From the NCBI GenBank assembly GCA_902781045.1, contig CACZHT010000013.1, positions 1 to 64,000 on the forward strand: a stretch of 64,000 nucleotides of DNA, in the 5' to 3' direction. Below, piece by piece: positions 32,800 to 42,399 of the stretch. The position numbers and the translations under genes were made by a program. Position 1 is the first letter of the stretch; each line of letters starts with the position of its first letter. Below the pieces are notes generated by a model. It had not been told where the DNA came from. It saw only the letters and a program-made list of their open reading frames with translations, and did not search any database. The DNA comes from an uncultured Bacteroidales bacterium (GTDB taxonomy: Bacteria > Bacteroidota > Bacteroidia > Bacteroidales > Muribaculaceae).

Positions 32800-35706
32800 T
32801 TAGTAGCCGAAGATTTGCTCGAGGGTGACGCGGCGGATGGGGCCAATCTTCTCCAGAGCCTTGATGTCAAGCTCTTTCTCGTCACCGAGGATGAGGTAAC
32901 GATAGGGCTTGCCGGCCATGGTCGACTTCTCAAAATTGACCACGTCTTGCAGGGTCAGACTGGGCAGGGTCTTGTAGACCAGCGAGTTGATGTCGTAGTC
33001 CAAGCCCATGCGCTGGGCGGCGATGTAGCTCCACAGCACATTGCTGCGCACGGTGCGGCGGCTGGCCAGCTTCTTCATCATCGACTCCTTGGCCAACTGG
33101 AACGCGGCCTCGCTCTGCGGAATCTCACCCACAATCTTGTTGAACTCACCCACGCAGTCCATCATCTTGTCGTTCTGGGTGATGATGTAGGTCATGGCAT
33201 ACTCGGGGTGCTTGACCTCGCTGGGCTGGCGATAGTAGGCGGCAGCCGAGTAGGCCAGACCGCGCGATTCACGCAACTCCTGGAAGACGATGCCGTTCAT
33301 GCCACCGCCGAAGTACTCGTTGAACAGGCCGATGATGGCGGCATGCTCGGGGCTCCACTGGCGGTTCTCGTTGTGATACTGAATCATGTAGATGTTCTTG
33401 GCCTCGTAGGGAGCGAGCAGAATCTCGGTCTGCGGCGTGGGCTGCTCCATGTAGTCCTGTCCCTTGGGCACATCGGCCAGACGCTTGGCGGTGCGGTGGT
33501 TGCGGTCGATGGTTGCGGTGAGGTCTTTCTGGCTCAGCGGGCCATAGTAAATGACGGTGTGCTTCATGCCCAGCAGGCCCTTGATCAGACCCACCAGTTC
33601 GGCGGGCTTGGTGTTGCGCAGCTGCGCGGCGCTCATGATGTTGGTGTTGGAGTTGCGCGGGCCATACATGCCATACTCGCTCAGGCAGTTGAAGCAGCTC
33701 TCCTGGTTGGTCTTGGCGTCGTTACGTGCCTTGATGATGACCTCGACCATGTTGCGGTAGGCCTCCTCGTCAACCTTTGCGTTCTGGGCCAGGTCTTCGA
33801 GCAGAGCCAGCGCCTGCGGCATGTTCTCGTTCAGGCCCGACAGGGTGACGTAGGTCTCGTTGTCGCTCACGCTGAAGCCGATGTTGCAAGCCAGGCTGTA
33901 CATGCGCTGCTTGAACTCGGTGGCACTCAGCTTCTGAGTGCCCAGATAGTCCATATAGCTGGCAGCCACCTCATAACGGTTGTCGGCAGTGCCGCCAAAG
34001 TCAAACTTGAACGCCAGCGTGAACAGGTCGTCCTGCGTGTTCTGCTTGTAGAGCAGGGGCAGGCCCTTGCCGGTCTTGGCAACGGTCATCTCCTTCTTGT
34101 AGTCGACAAACTGCGGCTGGATAGGCGGCACGGTCTCGCCCAGAATGTTGCTCACAAACGTGCTCTTCATATCACGGTTGGTGGGAATGGGCGTGATGGC
34201 AGGCTTGTCAATCTTCTTGGCGGTGGTGTCCTCGCCCATGCGCTTGTAGACGCACACAAAGTTGTCGTTCAGGTGGCGGCGGGCAAAGTCCACAATCTGC
34301 TGCTTGGTCATGGCGGCCATGCGGTCGAGCTTGCCGACCTCCTGACCCCAGTCCACGTGGTTGATATAGGCGTTGACCAGCTGACGGGCACGGGTGCCGT
34401 TGCTGTCCAGCCCGCGCAGGTAGTTGAGCTTGAAGTTGTTGACCACGCTCTGCAGCAGGTCGTCGGCAAAGTCGCCGTTGCGCAGCTTGGCAATCTCGCC
34501 CAGCATCAGTTCGCGCACCTGCTCGAGCGACTGTCCCTCGACGGGATAGCCCAGGGCCATGAACATCGAGTAGTCGGTCATCGGGTCGGTGAAGGCTCCG
34601 CTCTGCATCACCTTGTGTGGCTGGTTCAGGTTCAGGTCCATCAGGCCGGCACTGCCGTTGGCCAGCATGTCGGCGATGACCTCGATGGTGTCGTTCTGCA
34701 GCGATGCTCCGCCGTCAAATCGCCAGCCCAGCGCCACAAACTCGGCCTCCTGGCCCACGATGTTGGTGTCGACGGGCGCGGTAATGGGTGCCAGCGGGGC
34801 AAACTCGGGACGGGTCAACTGCTTGTTGGGCTTCCAGCTGCCGAAGTGCTTCTCGAGCGTGGCGATGACCTCGTCGCTGTTGAAGTCACCGGCCATGATG
34901 ATGGCCACGTTGTTGGGGCAGTAGTAGTTGTGGAAGTAGTTCTCGATGTTGACAATCGACGGGTTCTTCAGGTGCTCCTGGGTGCCGATGGTGGTCTGCG
35001 TGCCATAGGGGTGCGTGGGGAAGAGCTTGGCGTTCATGGCCTCAAAGAGCTTCCACTGGTCCTTGGCAATGCCGATGTTATACTCCTCGTAGACGGCCTC
35101 CAGCTCGGTGTGGAAACCGCGGATCACCATGTTCTGGAAGCGGTCGCTCTGGATGCGCGCCCAGCGGTCCACCTCGTTGGCGGGGATGTCCTCGGTGTAG
35201 CAGGTGACATCGGTGCTGGTGTAGGCGTTGGTGCCGATGCCGCCAATGCCTGCCATGAGTTTGTCATACTCGTTGGGGATGTTGTATTGCGCGGCCAGCT
35301 GCGACACACTGTCAATCTGGTGATAGAGCACGCGGCGGCGCTCGGGGTCGGTGACCTTGCGATACTCCTCATAGCGGGCCTTGATGTCGGCCAGCAGCGG
35401 AATCTCGGCCTCATAGTTGCTGGTGCCAAACTGCTTGGTGCCCTTGAACATCAAGTGCTCCAGGTAGTGTGCCAGACCGGTGGTCTCGGCAGGGTCGTTA
35501 CGCGAACCGGTGCGCACGGCGATGTGCGCAGCGATGCGCGGGCTCTGATGGTTCTCACTCAAGAACACCTTGAGGCCGTTGCTCAGGGTGTAGCACTTGG
35601 TGGCGGTGGGGTCGCCCGGATAGGTCGTCGCCACGGTGCCTCGTGCGGCCACGACCAGACACACCAGTCCGGCCAGCACGGTCAGCAATGCTCTCATTTT
35701 TCTCAT
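32800..35706 (-). CDS. periplasmic M16-family zinc metalloprotease
   Basis: 968 residues from the ATG at 35706, which gives a signal peptide (MRALLTVLAGLVCLVVAA region). The first M16 domain has the inverted zinc motif H80-Y-L-E83-H84, with the downstream acidic ligand expected in the TELEAVYEEYNI stretch. Four M16 domains fill the chain, as in pitrilysin/PqqL-type two-unit proteases; the second catalytic unit lacks HxxEH and should be structural. The likely role is degradation of peptides in the periplasm. Upstream codons to 35796 would precede the -7 box TAACTTTG at 35758-35765 and are not used. Monocistronic. Confidence 0.92.
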   Translation of the reverse strand: MRKMRALLTVLAGLVCLVVAARGTVATTYPGDPTATKCYTLSNGLKVFLSENHQSPRIAAHIAVRTGSRNDPAETTGLAHYLEHLMFKGTKQFGTSNYEAEIPLLADIKARYEEYRKVTDPERRRVLYHQIDSVSQLAAQYNIPNEYDKLMAGIGGIGTNAYTSTDVTCYTEDIPANEVDRWARIQSDRFQNMVIRGFHTELEAVYEEYNIGIAKDQWKLFEAMNAKLFPTHPYGTQTTIGTQEHLKNPSIVNIENYFHNYYCPNNVAIIMAGDFNSDEVIATLEKHFGSWKPNKQLTRPEFAPLAPITAPVDTNIVGQEAEFVALGWRFDGGASLQNDTIEVIADMLANGSAGLMDLNLNQPHKVMQSGAFTDPMTDYSMFMALGYPVEGQSLEQVRELMLGEIAKLRNGDFADDLLQSVVNNFKLNYLRGLDSNGTRARQLVNAYINHVDWGQEVGKLDRMAAMTKQQIVDFARRHLNDNFVCVYKRMGEDTTAKKIDKPAITPIPTNRDMKSTFVSNILGETVPPIQPQFVDYKKEMTVAKTGKGLPLLYKQNTQDDLFTLAFKFDFGGTADNRYEVAASYMDYLGTQKLSATEFKQRMYSLACNIGFSVSDNETYVTLSGLNENMPQALALLEDLAQNAKVDEEAYRNMVEVIIKARNDAKTNQESCFNCLSEYGMYGPRNSNTNIMSAAQLRNTKPAELVGLIKGLLGMKHTVIYYGPLSQKDLTATIDRNHRTAKRLADVPKGQDYMEQPTPQTEILLAPYEAKNIYMIQYHNENRQWSPEHAAIIGLFNEYFGGGMNGIVFQELRESRGLAYSAAAYYRQPSEVKHPEYAMTYIITQNDKMMDCVGEFNKIVGEIPQSEAAFQLAKESMMKKLASRRTVRSNVLWSYIAAQRMGLDYDINSLVYKTLPSLTLQDVVNFEKSTMAGKPYRYLILGDEKELDIKALEKIGPIRRVTLEQIFGY

Positions 35707-35757
35707 GTTGCTATTGGTTTTTGTTGGTTTAGTTACTGTACTTTTTGAAAATTGCTG

Positions 35758-35765
35758 CAAAGTTA
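35758..35765 (-). promoter_or_regulatory. -7 box of the M16 protease gene
   Basis: Minus-strand TAACTTTG, 51 bp before the ATG at 35706. Confidence 0.5.
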
Positions 35766-35943
35766 ATAAAAATTTGCGCAAGCCGAACACAATCAAGCTA
35801 GCTTCAATTGCTGAGGCGCAGCCAAATTTATCTAAACTTTTCAGTTGCCATATCTATTAGACGCAACGACGTGCCGAAAAATTACATAGTCAGTCAACAA
35901 ATGTTTTTAAGTTGCCAGTCATTGTTGATTTCCGCACCGTCAA

Positions 35944-36096
35944 TCATGGCGTTATGATTCTTCCACTCCACAAGTCATGCAAGAACTCCACCGCCGGAAT
36001 CACCTCAACGCCGTTCAGCAACCGCCGATACTTGTCAAGCGAAATCAGTCTTTTGTGCAAAGCCAACGATGTTGTATTTGCAAGATAAAACGACAT
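35944..36096 (-). other. 50-codon ORF in the intergenic region, probably a gene fragment
   Basis: The peptide begins MSFYLANTTSLALHKRLIS and ends FLHDLWSGRIITP. Its codon content looks coding (LDKYRRLLNGVEVIPAVEF). The first codons coincide with a 16-bp direct repeat (TGTCGTTTTATCTTGC) that occurs again 16 bp upstream. It may be the severed C-terminus of a larger gene or a small gene. The rest of 35797-36203 shows nothing I can support. Confidence 0.3.
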
Positions 36097-36203
36097 GGCA
36101 ATGCTGTTTTAGCAAGATAAAACGACAATAAGATGCCGCAATATTAGGCAAAATTTCGTAAACTTGCAACACTTTGGCCTCCAAAATGCTGCTACTTCCC
36201 GAC

Positions 36204-36962
36204 TCATCGCTGGGTGGCGATGGGCAGGCGTACCCAGAGCCAGCGGGGCAACAACTGCCAGCCGGCCACAAGCAGGCGGTAGCGCCAGTCGACGGTGATG
36301 ACCGAGCGATTGCGTTCGATGCCGCGCACGATGCTCTGTGCCACACGCTCGGGGTCGAGCTGCATGGGATAGCGGTTGCCGTCGGCGATGAGCGGTGTGC
36401 GCACAAAGCCCGGGCGGATGTCGTGCAGGTGGATGTGGCGCAGGCGACGGATGGTGCACAGTTGTGATAGGCACTCCAGATAGTGGCTCACATAGCGCTT
36501 GGTGGCCGAGTAGGCCGGCGCGGCGCCCAGCCCCCTAGTACGCGCGATGCTGCTCATGACGGCGATGTGGCCCTCCTGGTCAGGGCGCTGGGCAAAGAAA
36601 TTGAACATGAAATCCACCATGCGGGTCATGCCCACGGCATTGGTCTGGACTGTGCGCAGTTCCTTGTCGGCATCGAGGGCTGGGTTCTGGTATCCGATGC
36701 CCGAGCTGTGGAAGTAGAGGTCAATGCCGCCCATGCGGTCGATGAGCTGCTGCAGTTGCATTGTCGCATCATCACGGGTGATGTCAATGCTCTGGGCGGC
36801 CACCACTTGCGGCATCTCGTCCTTGAGTTGCCGCAGCACATCGCTGCGCCGTCCTGCAATGCCTACTTGCCAGCCCTTGCTCGCCAAGATCCTGACAACC
36901 TCCAGCCCGATGCCCGAGGTGGCCCCCATCACAATGGCCTTGCGTTGTTCTGTTTGTTTCAT
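36204..36962 (-). CDS. short-chain dehydrogenase/reductase (SDR)
   Basis: 252 residues, classical SDR: cofactor motif GATSGIG (13-19), serine S137/S138, catalytic Y151-SAT-K155. The C-terminal part has a basic, hydrophobic tail (RYRLLVAGWQLLPRWLWVRL) that may associate with the membrane. It reduces or oxidises an unknown carbonyl or alcohol with NAD(P). No pathway context nearby; it follows the DUF234 ATPase gene on the same strand by 25 nt and could be co-transcribed with it. Confidence 0.9.
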   Translation of the reverse strand: MKQTEQRKAIVMGATSGIGLEVVRILASKGWQVGIAGRRSDVLRQLKDEMPQVVAAQSIDITRDDATMQLQQLIDRMGGIDLYFHSSGIGYQNPALDADKELRTVQTNAVGMTRMVDFMFNFFAQRPDQEGHIAVMSSIARTRGLGAAPAYSATKRYVSHYLECLSQLCTIRRLRHIHLHDIRPGFVRTPLIADGNRYPMQLDPERVAQSIVRGIERNRSVITVDWRYRLLVAGWQLLPRWLWVRLPIATQR

Positions 36963-36987
36963 AAAAATCGATTGTTCTTAGTTCTCT

Positions 36988-38415
36988 TCATTTGAGTAAA
37001 TCTTCTAGTGTGACAACACTTTGCACAACCCCTGAATGCGAGTTTCGTGTAAGCCCAAAAGTGGTGACCATAGTCAACTGAACAGACTTGCGTTTGTTTG
37101 ACTCTTGAACGAATGCTGACACCTTGTTTCTCAGTTCTTGTTCATAGCCCTTGTCTATTGAGTATTCAGCCTCGCTAAACTTGACTTCACACAAGGTGAC
37201 GGTATTGTCATTGCGGTCGATGATTAGGTCGATTTGTGCGCCTCGTTGATCGTCTGCCTTGGATTGTTTGCGCCAAGCGTAAGTGTGCGTGAGCACGCCA
37301 CTGATACCTAGACTTGCTTTGACTTGTGGCAAATGAAGTAATGTGACCAACTCATACGAATATCCAGCCCATGTATAGAAATATGGCGTGCGTTGAAGTG
37401 ATGTCCAGTTGGCTAGATGATGAAATGTGCTACTCTCAAGGAATCGAAGATGGAAGAGAGAAAAAAAGTCGACCAATCTGTAAAGCGAGTTGCGCTTGGG
37501 TGTTGCATAATTAGTTTGACTGTTCAGAAAACCACATGCTTCTAAATTGCTCAAAATAGTGGTGAGCCCACTGCCCGATGTGATTCCTGTCAATTCTGAA
37601 ATCTGTTTTCGACTGAGACCATACGCATGCTTACTCAGGGTGCTGACGACTCGGATGTAGCGGTCGCTCTCGCGAAACAATGACGAGTAGAGTTTGTCAA
37701 ACTCGTTGCGAAGTGGACCGTTTGGGTTGAACATTAGCCTGTCGATGTTCTGTGCCAATGACAATCGTGAGTCCAGATAGTGGAGATAATATGGGATGCC
37801 TCCCAGAATCATATAACATTCGGCCACTTCGTAGGGCGACAATTTAATCCCTTGGCTTTCTAGATATAATTGTGTCTCATATAGATTGAAGGGCTGAAGG
37901 CTGATCAAGTCGGTCAATCGACCATATAATCCCCCATGATTGTTAATGAGTTTATTAATCATCCATGAAGTGGCCGAGCCACAGACAACCAATACAATGT
38001 CACGACGAGCGCTTGCCCATCCGTTCCAGAAGTGCTCTAATGCTGCAATAAAGTTTGAGCCAGGTGTGTCCATCCAGGGCAGTTCATCCAGGAATACCAC
38101 TTTACGATGCTGTGGCAAGTCGCTCAGGTAACTAATGAGTAAATCGAAAGCCTCCAGCCAGTCAAGTGGTTGGATTGCTTGTGTTGGGTTATAACGTCGA
38201 AGTGTCTGGGCGAAACTCTTGAGCTGCTCCTGGGTCGTGCTGTTTGCCAATCCAGCACACTGAAACACAATATAGTCCTCATAATACTCTCTGATGAGGT
38301 AGGTCTTGCCCACACGTCGTCGACCATAAACGGCTACAAAACGTGACTCAGGCGCTTCAATAATTTGTTGCAGCAAATCTTGCTCATCATGCCGTCCAAT
38401 AATATTCTCTTTCAT
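36988..38415 (-). CDS. DUF234-type ATPase with C-terminal nuclease-like domain, second copy
   Basis: 475 residues. Walker A GRRRVGKTY near residue 31 and Walker B VVFLDELPWM; a winged-helix part (GLSRKQISELTGITSGSGLTTILSNLE) and a C-terminal DUF234/PD-(D/E)XK-like motif (GAQIDLIIDRND..VTLCEVKFSEAEYSI). Same architecture as the protein at 20756-22066 but diverged. It is preceded by a cluster of six TTTTGGCAAA-type repeats around its promoter, which look like operators. Role unknown; proposals for the family include toxin-antitoxin-like or mobile-element functions. Confidence 0.88.
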   Translation of the reverse strand: MKENIIGRHDEQDLLQQIIEAPESRFVAVYGRRRVGKTYLIREYYEDYIVFQCAGLANSTTQEQLKSFAQTLRRYNPTQAIQPLDWLEAFDLLISYLSDLPQHRKVVFLDELPWMDTPGSNFIAALEHFWNGWASARRDIVLVVCGSATSWMINKLINNHGGLYGRLTDLISLQPFNLYETQLYLESQGIKLSPYEVAECYMILGGIPYYLHYLDSRLSLAQNIDRLMFNPNGPLRNEFDKLYSSLFRESDRYIRVVSTLSKHAYGLSRKQISELTGITSGSGLTTILSNLEACGFLNSQTNYATPKRNSLYRLVDFFSLFHLRFLESSTFHHLANWTSLQRTPYFYTWAGYSYELVTLLHLPQVKASLGISGVLTHTYAWRKQSKADDQRGAQIDLIIDRNDNTVTLCEVKFSEAEYSIDKGYEQELRNKVSAFVQESNKRKSVQLTMVTTFGLTRNSHSGVVQSVVTLEDLLK

Positions 38416-38431
38416 CTTACAAATTTTGATG

Positions 38432-38592
38432 CAAAGGTAATATTTGTTTTTGGTTTTGGCAAATTTGCGGGGTAAATATTGCCAAAACTACTAAAATTAT
38501 CCTTGTTTTGGCAAAACTGCGCATTGGTTTTGCCAAAACTAGCGGTTGATTCGAGATTTTGGCGGAAAATTTGCTAGGTTTTGCCAAAACTG
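38432..38592. promoter_or_regulatory. promoter plus operator-like repeat cluster of the second ATPase
   Basis: Minus-strand -7 box TACCTTTG (38432-38439) with TTTG (38462-38465) 22 bp upstream. From 38453 to 38592 there are six copies of TTTTGGCAAA or its complement (near 38454, 38479, 38514, 38528, 38557, 38579), some as facing pairs around short spacers. One copy overlaps the -33 region, as expected for a repressor-binding array. Confidence 0.5.
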
Positions 38593-38648
38593 ACAATCTC
38601 AAGAAAAATAGCCGTTGATTACAGGCAATCCAAAAGTTGGATAAATTT

Positions 38649-38805
38649 GGCGGCGTCTCGGCAAAAAAAATGAAAAACTTCGCTTTTCGTTTTGTTGTGC
38701 GTTCAACTTGCCCTATGTTGAGTGCTGGTACACTCGAAATTAGGCGGCGTCTCGGAAATAAAAATCAAAAACTTCGTTTTTTATTTTGTATTTCTCTCAA
38801 CTTGC
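38649..38805 (+). repeat. two 63-bp direct repeats upstream of the thioredoxin-like gene
   Basis: Copies at 38649-38711 and 38743-38805, both starting GGCGGCGTCTCGG and ending CTCAACTTGC or TTCAACTTGC, with matching A/T-rich middles (AAAAACTTCG). A TACTTTTG -7 box (38818-38825) follows the second copy; the first copy lacks one. Probably a duplicated promoter-upstream segment. Confidence 0.6.
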
Positions 38806-38850
38806 ACAAATTTTGCTTACTTTTGCGACCTAATTGTTAAAGTAACTAGT

Positions 38851-39366
38851 ATGATGAAGAAATTGTTTTTTGCAGCCGTGACGGCAATGGTGATGTCGAT
38901 CTCGCTGCAGGCCCAAGAGGCCGAGACCAAAGTGAAGAAAGTCTATGACGAGAACATCGACCCCATCGAGCAGATTGACCAGGCCCTGGCCAAGGCTCGG
39001 ACCGAGGGAAAATTTGTCATCGCCCAGGTGGGCGGCAACTGGTGCCCTTGGTGCCTGCGCTTTGCCGCATTTATGGAGGCCGACAGTGCCATCACCGACA
39101 TTGTCGAGAAGAACTTCGTCTACATCCACGTCAACTACCATCCGCGCAAGAACAAGGGTGACATGCGCGCCCAGCAGATGCTCAAACGACTGGGCAACTG
39201 CGGCCGCTTCGGCTATCCTGTGATGGTGGTGCTCGACCCCGACGGCAACGTGGTGCACATCCAGGACTCGGCCTATCTCGAGGAGGGCAAGACCTACAGC
39301 CACGACAAGGTCATGAGCTTCTTCAACCACTGGACCCCCGCCGCCGTCCGCGGCCAGAATCCCTGA
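38851..39366 (+). CDS. exported thioredoxin-fold protein with CPWC active site
   Basis: 171 residues from tandem ATGs at 38851. Signal peptide (FFAAVTAMVMSISLQAQ), then a thioredoxin-like fold with GGNWCPWCLRF (C65, C68) and the cis-proline region FGYPVMVVLDPDG. It probably reduces or isomerises disulfides in the periplasm, like Bacteroides DUF255/thioredoxin_7 proteins. Monocistronic, with a terminator at 39424-39457. Confidence 0.88.
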   Translation: MMKKLFFAAVTAMVMSISLQAQEAETKVKKVYDENIDPIEQIDQALAKARTEGKFVIAQVGGNWCPWCLRFAAFMEADSAITDIVEKNFVYIHVNYHPRKNKGDMRAQQMLKRLGNCGRFGYPVMVVLDPDGNVVHIQDSAYLEEGKTYSHDKVMSFFNHWTPAAVRGQNP

Positions 39367-39423
39367 ATGTCGGTTTGAGCCTCGCAACACAGGCACTTTA
39401 AGCACTGCAGCTGCCGAAAAGCA

Positions 39424-39457
39424 GCAGCCATACGCACCGCAAGGTGTGTATGGCTGC
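39424..39457 (+). terminator. rho-independent terminator
   Basis: A 15-bp stem (GCAGCCATACGCACC with GGTGTGTATGGCTGC, one G-T pair) with a GCAA loop, followed by a T-rich tract. It lies between the convergent thioredoxin-like gene and the surface-protein operon. Confidence 0.8.
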
Positions 39458-39485
39458 TTTGGTTTGGCCTTACAGGTAGACACGA

Positions 39486-42299
39486 TTATCTCTTGACAAA
39501 CTTCTTGTACACAATCCCATGGTTGGTGATGATGCATGCCAGATATGTGCCGGCATCCAGGACGTGAACATCAATACCGTCGTTGTAGGTTTCGTCAATC
39601 ATCAGCTTTCCGTTGATGCTCAGTATCTTCACCCGCTCGATGTTCTCGATGTCTCCATTGATATAGAGGCGCTCCCTGACAGGAGTCGGGTAGACCGAGT
39701 AGTTTGTGTCAACGCCATGGATATGAGTGGTTCCTGTTGCCTCGCTCTGCAGGTACAAGTCCACCGGCTGATTCACATTGCCATGTGCTGTGTTGCCAAA
39801 GGTCAAGTCACCAGTCAGTTTGACGGTCTCTCCGGTGGCGTTATCCAGTGCTTTGAATGTGACATCATCAAACAACCCGTCATTGCCATGAACCACCAGG
39901 TACAAGCGGTTGTCAATCCATTGGCCAACGCCACGGCACTTGTTGCCGGCAAAGGCCCCGACAGTATAGGCTCCTTCGGGCATCTCGTTGCCGTTGTCGT
40001 CAAGCAGTCGCGCCACGATGGTCATGTTGTCGGGATAGATATGTGCGTCGACTGGCCAGGGACTGTCCATTGTGTTGGCAAGCCTCATCTGGTGTGAGGA
40101 CTGTGGCTCAAGCTCATAGACACGCGTGACAGGGTAGGTGAAACTATGCGCCTGACCAGAGAAGTACTGGTATCCCTCGCCGGGACGCATGTAGCTCAAT
40201 GTGCCATTCCATTTGCCATTATTATAGATGGCAAACTCATCGAATCCCTTAATCACATCATTCTCCATAGGCGACACATTGGCCAATGCTTTGGCCAGAG
40301 GATTCTCACCAATGGGCAGATAGCCGATATTGTTCCATCCTTCTCTCAAGGTGATGGGGGTTTCCTCTGGGCGACAGGCCACACCCGTCCAAGTGTGCCG
40401 AAGGGCATCGCTCACTTTTATCCAATAGCCTAAACGGGGATTGACCGAAGTCAGGTTGCCCGAAAGCGTTCCGTCATCTTGCGACAAGACAGAAACTCCA
40501 TCGGTGAATGTCTCAACTGTCATGGCGATGGGGGCGAGCAGTGTGCCGGCCTGCTGCAGGTCGGGCGACTTGAAGCTGGACGACACCCAATTCCAACCTT
40601 TGGCCAAGTCCCATGTCAGCTCCAGGTTGTCGGTCACTTGCACGCGATAGCTGAGTGATGGCGGCGACACACAGCTGCCGTTGCTTGTGCACACATAGTA
40701 GACACCATCTTCGGTCGGGGTGAACGACTGTTCGGTGGCACCTTCGATGGGCGTGCCGTCATCCTTATACCATTGGTTGCCCGTTGCCGCCGATGACACA
40801 AGCGTGCTTGTGCCCTCGACGGTCACTAGCGGTGCCTCGAGCCGGGGCAGGACGTGAATCTGCAGCACGGTTACACTGTCGCACATATAGTCGTTGCCCT
40901 TGCGATAAATGAATGTGCCGTCCATGTCGTAGACTTCGCCATTAAATTCAAACACATCGCCTTGACACAGATTGACATCCAGCGTGTCGGGTTGGGGATG
41001 TTCCAGCACATATTGCATCCGCAGTGCGAAAGGCTTGGCAAAGGTCAATCCTCCCTCATCGGTGGTGCTGATGCGCACGTTGTAGACACTGTCATCAGCG
41101 CATTTAAGCGCATTTTTCAGTTGCAGCTGGTCTCCGACAATCTGGAACAAGTCGTTGTGGATCGCACCTTCGCCCTCGGCCAGAGCGTAGGTAAAATGCT
41201 TTTCGTCCTCAGTGTCCACCGAGGCGAGGGTGCCGATGTAGCCACCATCTCCCAGGTCATCGGTGAAGACCGAATTACTCAAGATGATATCGGTGGGCGC
41301 CTGGTTGAAGTTCAAGACAAGGTCTGGCTCCATCTTTGCAGGCTCTCGGTTGCCGGTGTTGTCCACGGCAATGGTGTACAGTTTGTACTGCCTGCCGGCT
41401 TCGGTCGGGAAGGCCAGCACGCTATCGACTGCCACGGTGTCAATCTCCTCGTAGATGCCGCTGTGATTGGCGAGATAGAGCAAGAGATGGCGCACGCCCG
41501 AACCGCCCCGGTCATCTTGGCCGGTGAATGTCAGGTTATAGACCCCGGCAAGCGACGGATGAGGCTGGGCGCTCACCTTGCTCTCGGGCATACCGGCGTC
41601 AATCTTGTTGCACCAGCGGTTGGTGGCGATGGTGTCGTTCCGGTCAAATACGATACTGGCCTGCACACTGATGGTGTCGCCCGTTTTCAGCCCTTGGTAG
41701 GGACTTAGCCTGAAGGTCACCATTCCCTCGCCCGAGTGGTTCTCATCATTGATGGGCAGCAAGCCCATGTCGGTCTGCCACGGGGCGAAGCCGGTCGACG
41801 GGTCGATGGTCTCAAAAGTCCAGAAACCTTGCTGCCTTGTCACGTCCAGCCCACCTATCACATCAACGAAGTAACCCAGCGAGTCCTTCAGGTTGATGCG
41901 TTGCTGGTAGGCATTGGGCCAGTTGTTGACTGGGTACGACATATTCGCGAAGCTGTAACCGCCTATGCCGAAGCCCTTCATCCATGCCCTGTCGGCAAAG
42001 TCGAAGCGCACATCAACGCGTTGAGCGGCCGCTGTGGCGAAGTTCGAGTCATTCTCAAACATGATGGTGTAGTTCAGCACATCGTTGACGCTCACCCACC
42101 GCACCGAGTCATAACCCTCCGGCCCGATAATCTCATTCGGATCGTATGGAACCTGGCCGACAGTCTCTGCTTTCCCTGCAAGGAGATTCTCTGGCGCATT
42201 CGCCACATTGGGCTTGTTGTCACCCTGTACACAAGGATTCTGAGCTTTGGCAAATGCTATGCTGAAAGCCAGCAGCATTAATATCAATATCTTTTTCAT
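39486..42299 (-). CDS. large adhesin-like protein with type IX secretion tail
   Basis: 937 residues, signal peptide MKKILILMLLAFSIAFAKAQ. The first part resembles DUF11-type repeats (SVNDVLNYTIMFENDS) and later Ig-like, cadherin-like (LGDGGYIGTLASVDTEDEKHFTYALAEG) and PKD-like domains appear. The C-terminus (VYPTPVRERLYINGDI...GTYLACIITNHGIVYKKFVKR) is a Por/T9SS type A sorting domain, so the protein is secreted or surface-attached. It is the last gene of the minus-strand four-gene operon, 100 nt after the RHS gene. Confidence 0.85.
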   Translation of the reverse strand: MKKILILMLLAFSIAFAKAQNPCVQGDNKPNVANAPENLLAGKAETVGQVPYDPNEIIGPEGYDSVRWVSVNDVLNYTIMFENDSNFATAAAQRVDVRFDFADRAWMKGFGIGGYSFANMSYPVNNWPNAYQQRINLKDSLGYFVDVIGGLDVTRQQGFWTFETIDPSTGFAPWQTDMGLLPINDENHSGEGMVTFRLSPYQGLKTGDTISVQASIVFDRNDTIATNRWCNKIDAGMPESKVSAQPHPSLAGVYNLTFTGQDDRGGSGVRHLLLYLANHSGIYEEIDTVAVDSVLAFPTEAGRQYKLYTIAVDNTGNREPAKMEPDLVLNFNQAPTDIILSNSVFTDDLGDGGYIGTLASVDTEDEKHFTYALAEGEGAIHNDLFQIVGDQLQLKNALKCADDSVYNVRISTTDEGGLTFAKPFALRMQYVLEHPQPDTLDVNLCQGDVFEFNGEVYDMDGTFIYRKGNDYMCDSVTVLQIHVLPRLEAPLVTVEGTSTLVSSAATGNQWYKDDGTPIEGATEQSFTPTEDGVYYVCTSNGSCVSPPSLSYRVQVTDNLELTWDLAKGWNWVSSSFKSPDLQQAGTLLAPIAMTVETFTDGVSVLSQDDGTLSGNLTSVNPRLGYWIKVSDALRHTWTGVACRPEETPITLREGWNNIGYLPIGENPLAKALANVSPMENDVIKGFDEFAIYNNGKWNGTLSYMRPGEGYQYFSGQAHSFTYPVTRVYELEPQSSHQMRLANTMDSPWPVDAHIYPDNMTIVARLLDDNGNEMPEGAYTVGAFAGNKCRGVGQWIDNRLYLVVHGNDGLFDDVTFKALDNATGETVKLTGDLTFGNTAHGNVNQPVDLYLQSEATGTTHIHGVDTNYSVYPTPVRERLYINGDIENIERVKILSINGKLMIDETYNDGIDVHVLDAGTYLACIITNHGIVYKKFVKR

Positions 42300-42399
42300 T
42301 TCAATCTGTTCTAAATAAACATCATTAAAGATAAATAACTACATTCATGCTATTATTATACCCGAAAATCAAATCATGAACCTTTGGTATCACTTTAAG

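Noticed and set aside
32746..35748. 1000-codon open frame on the plus strand over the M16 protease gene
   Set aside because: It is the mirror frame of a high-GC coding sequence with GNC-type codons; its translation is low-complexity (V, L, H, G, Q rich) and matches no family.
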